From the NCBI GenBank assembly GCA_040385825.1, contig JAZKGQ010000006.1, forward strand, positions 630,430 through 694,429: a stretch of DNA of 64,000 nt, written 5' to 3'. The notes beneath the pieces were generated by a model that did no database searches, had not been told where the DNA came from, and saw only the letters and a program-made list of their open reading frames with translations. This document shows, piece by piece, positions 25,489 to 33,004 of the stretch. Each line of letters starts with the position of its first letter. The first letter of the stretch is position 1. Origin of the DNA: JANNNF01 sp040385825. GTDB lineage: Bacteria > Pseudomonadota > Alphaproteobacteria > Rhodobacterales > Rhodobacteraceae. The translations under genes and the position numbers were made by a program.

Positions 25489-25889
25489 GCGCGCCCCGCG
25501 GCGAACAGCCGCTCCTCGCGAGGCAGAAGGCTGCGCAGGGCCTTCATCGCCTGATAATGCTGATCCTCCAGCACCGCCTTGCTGGCCTGCGCCAGTTGCG
25601 CGCGGCTGTCAGAATCGGTCAGCACCTGGCTAAGCTGCTCGATTCCGCGCAAAAGCTGCATCCGCGCATCCCCCGCCTCGGCATCGCCGGTCAGCACCAG
25701 TTGCGCGATGTAGCAGACGCGGCGCACGGGCGTATTCACCTCCTCGGGGTGGATCGCGTCGCGCAGCCGCAGGATATGGGCGTTTGGCGTCATGATGGCC
25801 AGCCGGGACCGGCGTTCGCCATTTTCGATCACCGCGCCATTGATCAGGACGCGCTCATGTGGCCCCAGTTTCAGGACAAGACCGGTCAT
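25485..25889 (-). CDS. flbT: Flagellin translation regulator FlbT
   Basis: In Caulobacter FlbT binds the flagellin mRNA leader and lowers its stability when the hook is incomplete. The 134-residue product has the family motifs MTGLVLKLGPHERVLINGAVIENGERRSRLAIMTPNAHILRLRDAIHPEEVNTPVRRVCYIAQLVLTGDAEA. The ATG at 25889 matches this start and overlaps the flaF stop by 4 bp. A flagellin leader with a strong hairpin lies just upstream of fliC in this window and would be its likely target. Confidence 0.95.
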   Translation of the reverse strand: MTGLVLKLGPHERVLINGAVIENGERRSRLAIMTPNAHILRLRDAIHPEEVNTPVRRVCYIAQLVLTGDAEAGDARMQLLRGIEQLSQVLTDSDSRAQLAQASKAVLEDQHYQAMKALRSLLPREERLFAAGRA

Positions 25890-26260
25890 GCCGACCCCCT
25901 GTCGCCGCGCAACCCGCGCATGACGGCGGTGTTGATATCGACCAGCACCTCGACACTGGCGCGGCCATCCAGCACCGCGCGGCTGTGTTCGGTGGTGAAC
26001 TGGTACAGGTAGAACAGTTGCGCGCGCAGCGGGGCGGGCAGGCCGTTCTGCGGACCGGCCACATCGGCGGCGAGTGTGGACCAAAGCCGCAGATTCGCAG
26101 CAAGCGCGTCGACAAAACCGGGGAAATCCTCGGCCTTGCGGGTCCAGGTCGCAGACAGGCGCTGAGTGATGCGGGCGAGAAGATCGTATTCGACACCGCG
26201 CGCGGTGCGGGCGGGGGCCTCGGGGCGGGCATAGGCGCTGCGGGCATGCAATGCAGACAT
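25886..26260 (-). CDS. flaF: Flagellin biosynthesis regulator FlaF
   Basis: FlaF is the partner of FlbT in alphaproteobacteria and is needed for flagellin synthesis or secretion. The 124-residue product contains YDLLARITQRLSATW, the central LAANLRLWSTLAADVAGPQNGLPAPLRAQLFYLYQFTTEHSRAVLDG and VLVDINTAVMRGLRG, all typical of the family. It follows fliC by about 70 bp and overlaps flbT, so all three can be cotranscribed past a hairpin. Confidence 0.94.
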   Translation of the reverse strand: MSALHARSAYARPEAPARTARGVEYDLLARITQRLSATWTRKAEDFPGFVDALAANLRLWSTLAADVAGPQNGLPAPLRAQLFYLYQFTTEHSRAVLDGRASVEVLVDINTAVMRGLRGDRGSA

Positions 26261-26298
26261 GGGTTATCCTTCCGGGTCATGAGGGGTGAGATCGGCAA

Positions 26299-26322
26299 GG
26301 GCCGGAGGCATACCCCCGGCCC
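26299..26322 (-). terminator. Hairpin after the flagellin gene
   Basis: A GGGCCGG/CCGGCCC stem with a 10-nt loop lies 8 bp after the fliC stop. It has no T tract. It could attenuate transcription or protect the abundant flagellin mRNA 3' end while letting some readthrough reach flaF-flbT. Confidence 0.45.
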
Positions 26323-26329
26323 GCACCGA

Positions 26330-27529
26330 TTACCGGAACAGAGACAACAGGGTCTGCGGCTGCTGATTGGCGATCGACAGCGCCTGCACGCCCAACTGCT
26401 GCTGCACTTGCAGCGCCTGCAGGCGGGCCGAGGTTTCCTCCATGTTCGCGTCCACCATCGACCCGATGCCCGCTTTCAGCGAATCCGACAGCTCGCTAAT
26501 GAAGTCGCGCTGAATGTCGATCCGCTTTTCCACCGAACCAAACGAGGCGGCTGCGTCGATCGAGGTGGTCAGCAACGCCTCGATATTGCCCAGGGCCGCC
26601 ACCGCCCCGGCCCCGGTCGACACGTCAAGTCCGGTCAGCGCCCCAAGGCCACCGGCATTGGCATTCTTGAACTGCGAGCTGACCGACATGTCGGTCGTGC
26701 CGCCATTGGTGAACACCAGCGTACCGGCAGTCCCACTGTCATAGTCGATCGACAGATCGGCGATGCCCAGACTTTCGATGGCGGTTTTCAGCCCGACGGC
26801 TGCCACATCCGCAGGTGTGGTCGAGGCGATATCGGCCGCCGAGAACGTATAGCTGGCCGTTTTGCCGCCAATGGTTACCGACAGGCTGTCACCCACCGCA
26901 AAACCCGCCGCCCCGTCGACCACCACCGTACCGGTGCCTGCCGCATCGATGGCAAAGCCTGCCGTATCGGCGCCGGTGGACGCGCCCGTCGTGCCAGTGA
27001 AGGCGGCCTTGGCAGCATAGGCCCCGGTCGACAGGTTCTGTGCAGACACCGCAATCGACGAGGTTGCCACCCCCGACCCCGACCGATCCAGCGAGGACAG
27101 CACGTTGACGCTGGTTTGCGAGCCGTCCACCAGATTCAGCCCGTTGAACTGCGCCGCCCCCACCACCGATTCAATCTGGCTGCGCAGAGCCGAAATATCG
27201 GTCTGAATCTTGGTACGGTCGACGTTTTCTTCCTGTGCGGCAACGATCTTGCCTTTGATCTGCGTCAAAAGTCCGGTGACGGTTTCCGACGCGCTGCGGG
27301 CAACTGCAATCGTCGAAGACCCAAGGGCCAGGCTGTCAGAGATGCCTTTGAAACCGGCCACATCCGATTCCATGACTTTGGAAATCGCCCAGACGGCGGC
27401 ATTGTCCTTGGCGTTGGAAACCGACTTGCCAGTCGAAATCTCGGACTGGGTCATGTTCATGCTTTTGTTGATGCCCTTCATCGTCTGAAGGGCAACCATG
27501 GCAGAGGTATTGGTCAGAATGGACGACAT
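26330..27529 (-). CDS. fliC: Flagellin
   Basis: This is the filament subunit. The 399-residue protein has the conserved N-terminal D0/D1 helices (MSSILTNTSAMVALQTMKGINKSMNMTQSEISTGKSVSNAKDNAAVWAISKVM...SALRSQIESVVGAAQFNGLNLVDG) and the C-terminal D1/D0 helices (IDIQRDFISELSDSLKAGIGSMVDANMEETSARLQALQVQQQLGVQALSIANQQPQTLLSLFR). The Thr/Ala/Gly-rich centre is the variable surface domain. The ATG at 27529 has an AGGA site 8 nt upstream; the ATG two codons earlier is too close to it. Only one flagellin gene is present here. Confidence 0.97.
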   Translation of the reverse strand: MSSILTNTSAMVALQTMKGINKSMNMTQSEISTGKSVSNAKDNAAVWAISKVMESDVAGFKGISDSLALGSSTIAVARSASETVTGLLTQIKGKIVAAQEENVDRTKIQTDISALRSQIESVVGAAQFNGLNLVDGSQTSVNVLSSLDRSGSGVATSSIAVSAQNLSTGAYAAKAAFTGTTGASTGADTAGFAIDAAGTGTVVVDGAAGFAVGDSLSVTIGGKTASYTFSAADIASTTPADVAAVGLKTAIESLGIADLSIDYDSGTAGTLVFTNGGTTDMSVSSQFKNANAGGLGALTGLDVSTGAGAVAALGNIEALLTTSIDAAASFGSVEKRIDIQRDFISELSDSLKAGIGSMVDANMEETSARLQALQVQQQLGVQALSIANQQPQTLLSLFR

Positions 27530-27547
27530 CGTCATGTTCCTTACAGT

Positions 27548-27568
27548 GCCCCGCGCTTTGCGCAGGGC
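27548..27568 (-). promoter_or_regulatory. Flagellin mRNA leader hairpin
   Basis: In the transcript GCCCUGCGC pairs with GCGCGGGGC (one U-G wobble) around an AAA loop, ending 18 nt before the fliC start codon and immediately upstream of the ribosome site. Its position fits an FlbT-responsive leader structure; this is inference from Caulobacter. Confidence 0.5.
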
Positions 27569-27678
27569 GAGAATGCAGCACATCGTGCCACGGTTCCGGC
27601 GTTCTGGCCGATGCTGCCGGACCATCCCGACGGCGCCACCCCGTCATGGGATGCAGGGACAGTGATGCCGCCGAACCG

Positions 27679-27693
27679 CTAACGCATTCCTAA
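27679..27693 (-). promoter_or_regulatory. CtrA-like box upstream of fliC
   Basis: On the minus strand the sequence reads TTAG-N7-TTAG (six of eight consensus positions), about 150 bp before the fliC start. A promoter here would give a leader of roughly 100 nt or more. Confidence 0.4.
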
Positions 27694-27832
27694 TTCAACA
27701 GGCTCTGATACTGAGGATTTGAGCCAAATTGAGCCGCTGGTGAGCCTGTCTGGTTCAATGCGACTCACACATCCCGGCTCTTCGCAGCCCGCGTTTTGCG
27801 ACAGGACTGTTCCCATAAAGATCTGACAAGCT

Positions 27833-28153
27833 TCAGAACCGCTCCGTCAGACCGCGCGGACCATCGCCGATCGCGCGGGTGCGCCCCTGCGCGTCATAGG
27901 TCACCGTTCGCGCCGCCGCCCCCACCTCGGCAAGCCTGCGCCGTGCCGCCCGCACCCCGCGCGCCGCCGCCAGCAGGCAGGCCGCGTTGCGCTCGGCCTT
28001 GCTGCGCAAACGGCTGGCCGTCGCCCTGTCAGTGATGTGCAACCCCGCCAGAATCGTCTCTGTCAAGGCATAAGTCGCCCCCAGTTCGGTCAGATCACCC
28101 CGGCGCAGCGCCGCGAATGCCTCATCCAGTGCAGCCTCCAGGTCATGCGCCAT
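27833..28153 (-). CDS. FlgN-like flagellar export chaperone
   Basis: FlgN is the chaperone for hook-filament junction proteins FlgK and FlgL. The 106-residue product is a short all-helical protein (MAHDLEAALDEAFAALRRGDLTELGATYALTETILAGL, ATASRLRSKAERNAACLLAAARGVRAARRRLAEVG) with the length and helix layout of FlgN. Sequence conservation in this family is low and the call depends on overlap with flgJ and on the cluster, so it is moderate. Confidence 0.6.
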   Translation of the reverse strand: MAHDLEAALDEAFAALRRGDLTELGATYALTETILAGLHITDRATASRLRSKAERNAACLLAAARGVRAARRRLAEVGAAARTVTYDAQGRTRAIGDGPRGLTERF

Positions 28154-28412
28154 TGTCCACCCTCACCATCGCGTCAAACAGCGTTTCCGCCAGCCCGATG
28201 CCACCTTTGGCGACCATGAGTCTGGCCTGTTCCTCGCGCAGAAAAGAGGCAAACTGATCCTCGCCAATGCCGCCGCCAAAGGACTCGGGCGTAGTGCCGA
28301 CCCCCGCATAACCCAGCATTTCCGTCAAAAATGCCGCTTCCAGCGCACGCGCCTGCGTCATCAAGGCCTTGTTGCGATCATTGGGCGGGGGGGCGAGGGG
28401 GAGAATCTGCAT
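28143..28412 (-). CDS. flgJ: Rod-binding protein FlgJ, N-terminal domain only
   Basis: FlgJ caps the growing rod. The 89-residue product covers only the rod-binding domain (LMTQARALEAAFLTEMLGYAGVGTTPESFGGGIGEDQFASFLREEQARLMVAKGGIGLAETLFDAMVR); the muramidase domain of enteric FlgJ is absent, as is usual in alphaproteobacteria. The ATG at 28412 follows an AGAAGG site 6 nt upstream; longer in-frame starts lack support. It overlaps the flgN-like gene by 11 bp. The separate SLT enzyme at 13.9 kb probably supplies the peptidoglycan-cutting function. Confidence 0.9.
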   Translation of the reverse strand: MQILPLAPPPNDRNKALMTQARALEAAFLTEMLGYAGVGTTPESFGGGIGEDQFASFLREEQARLMVAKGGIGLAETLFDAMVRVDNGA

Positions 28413-28461
28413 GGCGGCCTTCTTTTGTTGTGTCAGATTTTTCCGACTATGACGGTCCGCG

Positions 28462-28476
28462 GTAAACAAGCAGTAA
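28462..28476. promoter_or_regulatory. Weak CtrA-like box between flgJ and fliK
   Basis: GTAA-N7-GTAA matches six of eight CtrA consensus positions. It lies 49 bp from the flgJ start and 48 bp from the fliK ATG at 28525, nearly the same spacing as at fliL and fliI, which is the main reason to list it. Confidence 0.3.
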
Positions 28477-28524
28477 CCAGTTGCATGGGAAAAGAGGGCA
28501 TCCGAATGAAAAGTCGTGGAGCCG

Positions 28525-30132
28525 ATGATCCCTGTCCTTCTCCGTCCCGCATCGACGATCCCCGCCCCGCTGGTGGGAAGAGAGGGTATTTCAGTGCCAG
28601 ACGGTGCGTTTTTCGCCATATTAGAGACAATTCAGGCGCAAGAAGCCGTTTCAGTCACCAGTGAGCCGACCCTTCAGGACGGCCCCCCCGAGTCGTGCTT
28701 GTCCGAGCCTGCTCGCGCCGATATTGCAGCGCAGTTGTCGCAGTTGCCGCCGCGGACTGCTGGTGCAGGGGGCGCGACAGTCGATCCCGGTTCCGGCGAC
28801 CACGGCGGGGGGGCGGATGACCCTGAGGCAGACGCCTTGCGCGAACCGGCTCTGCCTTTGCACGGTTCGGTGGACGCAGCGCCTGTGCCCTTGGCACCGG
28901 TGCCCCTTGCACAAGCCCATCTTGTTGTCCCTGCGGCGCCGCAGAGTCCGTCGGCCCTGCCCGCCGAAGCCCTGCCTGCCCTTCCGGTTGCGCCCCGTGA
29001 TCCCCCTGCGGATGTCACAGCCTTGGCCAGTTCACGGCTGGTCGCCCCAACTCTGGCAGTTGCTGGTCCGCCTGACCTGGCCGCAAAAAGCGTGATCAAC
29101 CGTGACGAAACCGGAATATCGTCGTCCGCAACGCCTGACTTCACAAGTTTGGCAAACCCGGTGGCCAATCCTTCGGGGGCAGGTGGCGGGGTGGAAAGAC
29201 GGCCAGTTTCGGCTAGTACAGTCTCTGTTCTCGCCGATCTCACAGGCCTTCAAGACCCTGTCCTGCCTGCAATCCGAAACTTGCCCCTGCCGCCAGGCCT
29301 TGCGGCACCGCCCGCCACAGATGGCCCAGCCACAATGCGGCTGTCTGCCAGAACATCCGCGCTGCCGGTTTCGTTGCCGCCCCTTGCGTCTGGGCTTGCG
29401 CCGCTGCCTGCACCTGTTCCGGCTGGAGTGGTCGAATCGGTCTTGCGGCTGACGATGCAGGAACCGCCGCCCAAGCCAGATGGCACCCCGAGGGACGCGC
29501 CGGCGGCTCTGGCTGGCCAGCCCGATGCGCTGCTGCCGGACACGCGGCAGAATCTCGTTCAGACCCTTGATCAAATCCAGACCGGCACAGAAACTGTGCC
29601 GCCGCCACAGTCTGGTCAGGCCAGCGGGATGCCGTCGCCCGGCCCTGCGGCAACGGCCTTGCCTGTCGACCGCGTGACTGCCGACGCGGTTTCCCCCCTC
29701 TTGGCACCAGAGCCTCGCCCGCAAACCGCTGCGGTCGCCCCCGCGCCCGGTGCGCAGATTGCGACGGCCCTGTCCCAAAGCGCCGAAGGGACGGTCGAGT
29801 TGATCCTTGCCCCGGCAGAACTTGGCCGCTTGCGGATGGAACTGGTGCCCGAGGGAGAATTGCTGCGCGTCACGGTGTCGGTCGAACGACCCGAAACGCT
29901 GGACATGCTGCGCCGCAACGCCGATGTCTTGCTGGCGGAAATCCGGCAGGCCGGATTCACAGGCGCACAGCTGAGCTTTGGCAGTTGGGGCGGGCAAAAA
30001 GGCTCTGATCCCGCGCCGCGACCACATGACAATCCGCCTTCTGAAGATGCGGCCCCCGGAGTACCCCCCCCTTTTTTCCGCCCGTCCCCTGCGCCATCCG
30101 CCGCCGGGGCCGGGCTTGACCTTCGGCTATAG
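28525..30132 (+). CDS. fliK: Flagellar hook-length control protein FliK
   Basis: FliK is the secreted ruler that triggers the FlhB switch. The 535-residue protein has a long Pro/Ala-rich, poorly conserved body (residues about 30-410) and the conserved C-terminal domain with GTVELILAPAELGRLRMELVPEGELLRVTVSVERPETLDMLRRNADVLLAEIRQAGFTGAQLSFG. I chose the ATG at 28525, preceded by GGAG; a GTG at 28516 is the alternative. It is followed 11 bp later by flgD, and its target FlhB is at 17.4 kb. Confidence 0.92.
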   Translation: MIPVLLRPASTIPAPLVGREGISVPDGAFFAILETIQAQEAVSVTSEPTLQDGPPESCLSEPARADIAAQLSQLPPRTAGAGGATVDPGSGDHGGGADDPEADALREPALPLHGSVDAAPVPLAPVPLAQAHLVVPAAPQSPSALPAEALPALPVAPRDPPADVTALASSRLVAPTLAVAGPPDLAAKSVINRDETGISSSATPDFTSLANPVANPSGAGGGVERRPVSASTVSVLADLTGLQDPVLPAIRNLPLPPGLAAPPATDGPATMRLSARTSALPVSLPPLASGLAPLPAPVPAGVVESVLRLTMQEPPPKPDGTPRDAPAALAGQPDALLPDTRQNLVQTLDQIQTGTETVPPPQSGQASGMPSPGPAATALPVDRVTADAVSPLLAPEPRPQTAAVAPAPGAQIATALSQSAEGTVELILAPAELGRLRMELVPEGELLRVTVSVERPETLDMLRRNADVLLAEIRQAGFTGAQLSFGSWGGQKGSDPAPRPHDNPPSEDAAPGVPPPFFRPSPAPSAAGAGLDLRL

Positions 30133-30143
30133 GAACCAAAGCC

Positions 30144-30803
30144 ATGGATATTTCGTCCACAACTGCGCTCCAGACGACACCCACCGCGGCGGCATCGAAA
30201 AAAGCGGCGATTTCGTCAGACTTCGACACGTTTCTGAAGATGCTGACCACGCAGATGAAAAATCAGGATCCGCTGAACCCGGTTGATTCGTCAGATTATG
30301 CAGTACAGCTGGCAACGTTTTCAGGGGTGGAACAGCAACAGCAGACCAACACCTTGCTGAAAGAACTGGGTGCGCAGTTTTCGCTTCTGGGCATGTCGCA
30401 ACTGGCGGGCTGGGTCGGGCAAGAGGCTCGCGCGCCTGCCCCCGTCTGGTATTCCGGGGCGCCTGTCACCCTTTCCCCCAATCCGGCGGCGGCTGCCGAT
30501 CGGGCGGTTCTGGTGGTCAGGGATGCGCAGGGCAATCTGATGGCCCGCGAAGATCTGCCGACAGGCACCACACCCTATCAATGGCTTGGCAAGGATGCCG
30601 CGGGTGATCCTTTGCCCGACGGGCGCTATGTGCTCAGCCTGGAAAGCTGGGTTGGTGACGAAAAGCTGGGCGAATCGGTGATCGAATCCTATGCAAGGAT
30701 ACTTGAGGCCCGCGGTGGGCTGACCGGCACCACGCTTGTTCTGGAAGGCGGAATCGAGGTTCTGGCTACGTCAGTGACGGGTCTGCGCAACCCGGCGGGT
30801 TGA
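30144..30803 (+). CDS. flgD: Flagellar hook cap protein FlgD
   Basis: FlgD is the scaffold at the tip of the growing hook. The 219-residue product has the N-terminal export region and conserved block SSDFDTFLKMLTTQMKNQDPLNPVDSSDYAVQLATFSGVEQQQQTNTLLKEL, then SQLAGWVGQEARAP and a C-terminal Ig-like domain (AVLVVRDAQGNLMAREDLPTGTTPYQWLGKDAAGDPLPDGRYVLSLES). It closes the fliK-flgD operon and the flagellar cluster. Confidence 0.96.
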   Translation: MDISSTTALQTTPTAAASKKAAISSDFDTFLKMLTTQMKNQDPLNPVDSSDYAVQLATFSGVEQQQQTNTLLKELGAQFSLLGMSQLAGWVGQEARAPAPVWYSGAPVTLSPNPAAAADRAVLVVRDAQGNLMAREDLPTGTTPYQWLGKDAAGDPLPDGRYVLSLESWVGDEKLGESVIESYARILEARGGLTGTTLVLEGGIEVLATSVTGLRNPAG

Positions 30804-30835
30804 AGCCTGCCGCCACCAAGGGCATAACCCGGCAG

Positions 30836-31645
30836 ATGCCGAACGATGCCCCCCCGCCAACCCTGCGCCAAGAGGTTGAAACCGCCCTTCCGGCCCTGCG
30901 GTCGGCGACATGGGTGGCCTTGACCGGCGGGCGGACCAATCAGGTCTGGCGGGTCGGCGATCTGGTGGTCAAACGGTCGGTGCCGGGGGCGGAAAGCCCG
31001 CTGTTCCCGAATGATCCCTTGGCCGAAGCGGCGGCGCTGCGGCTTGTCGCACCCCATGGCTTGGCCCCCGCGTTGCGCCATACCGGGCACGGCTGGTTGG
31101 CCTATGATCACAGCGCGGGCCAGCCATGGCAGGGGGGCGATCCTGGCCCGGTGGCGGCGGTTCTGGCGGCGGTTCATGCCCTGCCCGCCGCCCCGTTCCG
31201 GCAGGTAGGATCTGGCAGCGCTGCGCTGTTGCAGCAGGCGAGGGGCATCCTCGCGCAGTGCGACGGCGCCTTGCCGCCCCCGCCAGAGATACCAGATGTG
31301 CCGCCCATCATGTCGCGTCTGATTCATGGGGATGCGGTGGCGGGAAATGTGGTTGTCGGGGCGGCGGGGGTCAGGCTGATCGACTGGCAATGCCCGGCCA
31401 TGGGTGACCCGGCCGAGGATCTTGCGGCCTTCCTGTCGCCTGCCATGCAATGGCTCTATCGTGGCGAAATCCTGACCGCCGAACAGGAAGCGGCGTTTCT
31501 TGCCGCCTATTCCGACAGTGAGGTGTCACAGCGGTTCCGGGCGCTGAAGCCGCTGTTTCGGTGGCGCATGGCCGCGCATTGCCTGTGGAAGGCCGCCCGC
31601 GGCGATGCAGAGTACCGGGCCGCGCTGGCGTTGGAACTGGCTTAG
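30836..31645 (+). CDS. Aminoglycoside/choline-kinase-like phosphotransferase
   Basis: The 269-residue product has a protein-kinase-like fold of the APH/ThiK/choline-kinase group. The small N-lobe has TNQVWRVGDLVVKRS (ATP-binding Lys), the catalytic loop is LIHGDAVAGNVVV, and the metal-binding motif is RLIDWQ. A C-terminal helical part follows (WRMAAHCLWKAARGD). The substrate cannot be told. An in-frame TTG at 30800 overlapping the flgD stop would allow coupling; the ATG at 30836 is the conservative choice. The TAG stop is completed by the first base of the adjacent IS. Confidence 0.75.
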   Translation: MPNDAPPPTLRQEVETALPALRSATWVALTGGRTNQVWRVGDLVVKRSVPGAESPLFPNDPLAEAAALRLVAPHGLAPALRHTGHGWLAYDHSAGQPWQGGDPGPVAAVLAAVHALPAAPFRQVGSGSAALLQQARGILAQCDGALPPPPEIPDVPPIMSRLIHGDAVAGNVVVGAAGVRLIDWQCPAMGDPAEDLAAFLSPAMQWLYRGEILTAEQEAAFLAAYSDSEVSQRFRALKPLFRWRMAAHCLWKAARGDAEYRAALALELA

Positions 31646-32486
31646 GGTCAGGACCTGTTAAATTGCTTGCGCTTGTTGCTGCGGCTTGATTCATTGCTGG
31701 GCAGCAAAGGGGTGTCGCATGGATGATCTGTTTTGGTTGACCGAGACGCAGATGGAGCGTCTCAAGCCATTCTTTCCGTTGTCGCACGGTGTGCCGCGCG
31801 TGGATGACCGGAGGGTGCTGAGTGGAATTATCTTCATCAATCGCAATGGCTTGCGATGGCGTGATGCACCTGCGGCCTATAGCCCGCCCAAGACGCTTTA
31901 CAACAGGTGGGTGCGCTGGAGCCGCCTCGGGGTCTTTGCGCGTATCCTCACCAAACTGGCCGCCGAAGGTCGGGATGTCGAGACGACCATGATCGACGCA
32001 ACCCATCTGAAAGCCCATCGCACGGCGTCCAGCCTGCGGGGCAAAAAGGGTGGGCCAAACGCTTCATCGGGCGCACCAAGGGCGGGTTGAATTCGAAACT
32101 GCACGCTGTCGCGGATGCGAAGGGTCGGCCCATCGGCCTGTATCTGAGCGCCGGGCAGACCAGCGACTACATCGGCGCGCGGGCGCTGCTGGCATCCCTG
32201 CCCAAGGCCGGAACCCTGCTCGCGGATCGCGGCTACGATGCCAACTGGTTCCGCAACGCACTGATCGAGCGGGATGTTCAGACCTGCATCCCCTCACGCA
32301 AAGGCCGCAAGACCCTCATCACCCACGACGCCGACCTCTATCGAACGCGCCATAAGATCGAGAACATGTTCGCCCGCCTCAAAGACTGGCGCAGGATCGC
32401 CACCCGCTACGACAGATGTGCCGATCTCTTCCTCTCAGCCTGCGCACTGGCCGCAACCGTCATGTTCTGGCTACGAGTCCTGACCC
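31645..32486 (+). mobile_element. IS5 family (IS427 group) insertion sequence
   Basis: An 842-bp element bounded by perfect 10-bp inverted ends GGGTCAGGAC/GTCCTGACCC and flanked by TA on both sides (31643-31644 and 32487-32488), consistent with a 2-bp target duplication. It encodes a two-frame DDE transposase. The ends and ORF layout are those of the IS427 group. It abuts an IS630 element on its right. Confidence 0.85.
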
Positions 32487-32530
32487 TAGAGCAAGTCGCC
32501 CTCAATCCGAACCATATCCTGCGGCCCTGA
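31719..32530 (+). CDS. IS5 family transposase made by -1 frameshift (orfA/orfB)
   Basis: orfA (31719-32090) encodes the N-terminal part with the first catalytic Asp (TTMIDATHLKAHR). orfB continues in the -1 frame with the second Asp (LLADRGYDANWF) and the Glu (RTRHKIENMFARLKDWRRIATRYD). The frames join at CAAAAAG (32042-32048), giving GKK-GWAKRFIGRTKGG. All three DDE residues are present, so the enzyme may be active. orfB has no stop before the right inverted repeat; it reads through it and ends at 32530 in flanking DNA. Confidence 0.82.
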
Positions 32531-32660
32531 AGTAGTTTTTGCACTCCTGCGGAAGGAAGAGGTCGCAGGCTTTGCCGACCTGTTTCCAGAGGGCATCGTA
32601 GGTTCTTGCTGCGTCCTATCGGATCAGGGTCTTGAGCTTGGAGAAGGCCATTTCGATGGG

Positions 32661-32710
32661 TGAGGAGCGTGAAGAAAACAGTCCGGTGGACTGTTTTTAG
32701 CGACGCAAGG
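32661..32710. repeat. Palindromic insert 1 in the IS630 transposase
   Basis: About 50 bp interrupt the YSPD/LNPIE codons. The core AAAACAGTCC-GGT-GGACTGTTTT is a perfect 10-bp inverted repeat with a 3-nt loop. Flanks GGGTGAGGAGCGT and TTAGCGACG are shared with the second insert. Confidence 0.75.
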
Positions 32711-32940
32711 GTCGGGCGAGTAGGGCGGCAGGAAGATCAGGGTGTTGCCTTGGGCGCGCAGCAGGTCGATTGCGCGGACCGACTTGTGGGACGACAGGTT
32801 GTCGGCAACGACGATCTGTCCGGGCCTGAGTGTTGAGGCGAGGACGCGTTCGACGTAGGTGTCGAAACTGGCGCGGTTTATCGCGCCGTCGAGAACCCAG
32901 GGTGCGATCAACCCGTTCTGCGCGAGGCCCGCGATGAAGG

Positions 32941-33004
32941 GTGAGGCGCGTCCGAAAACCTGTCCAGTGGACAGATTTTAGCGCCGAACGGGCGGAGCCC
33001 CGGA
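32941..33004. repeat. Palindromic insert 2 in the IS630 transposase
   Basis: About 64 bp interrupt the HWHTQ/TFIAG codons. The core AAAACCTGTCC-AGT-GGACAGATTTT is an inverted repeat with one mismatch. It aligns end to end with insert 1 (GGGTGAGGCGCGT before, TTTTAGCGCCG after), so both belong to one repeat family. Confidence 0.75.

Larger units (their letters stand above)
27530..27832 (-). other. Flagellin promoter and long leader region
   Basis: This 303-bp stretch holds no credible gene. It contains the AAGGA ribosome site of fliC, a 9-bp RNA hairpin with AAA loop at 27548-27568, a CtrA-like box at 27679-27693, and three GAGCC pentamers spaced 10-12 bp apart near 27720-27742. The flgN-like gene ends at its right edge. 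Confidence 0.6.
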
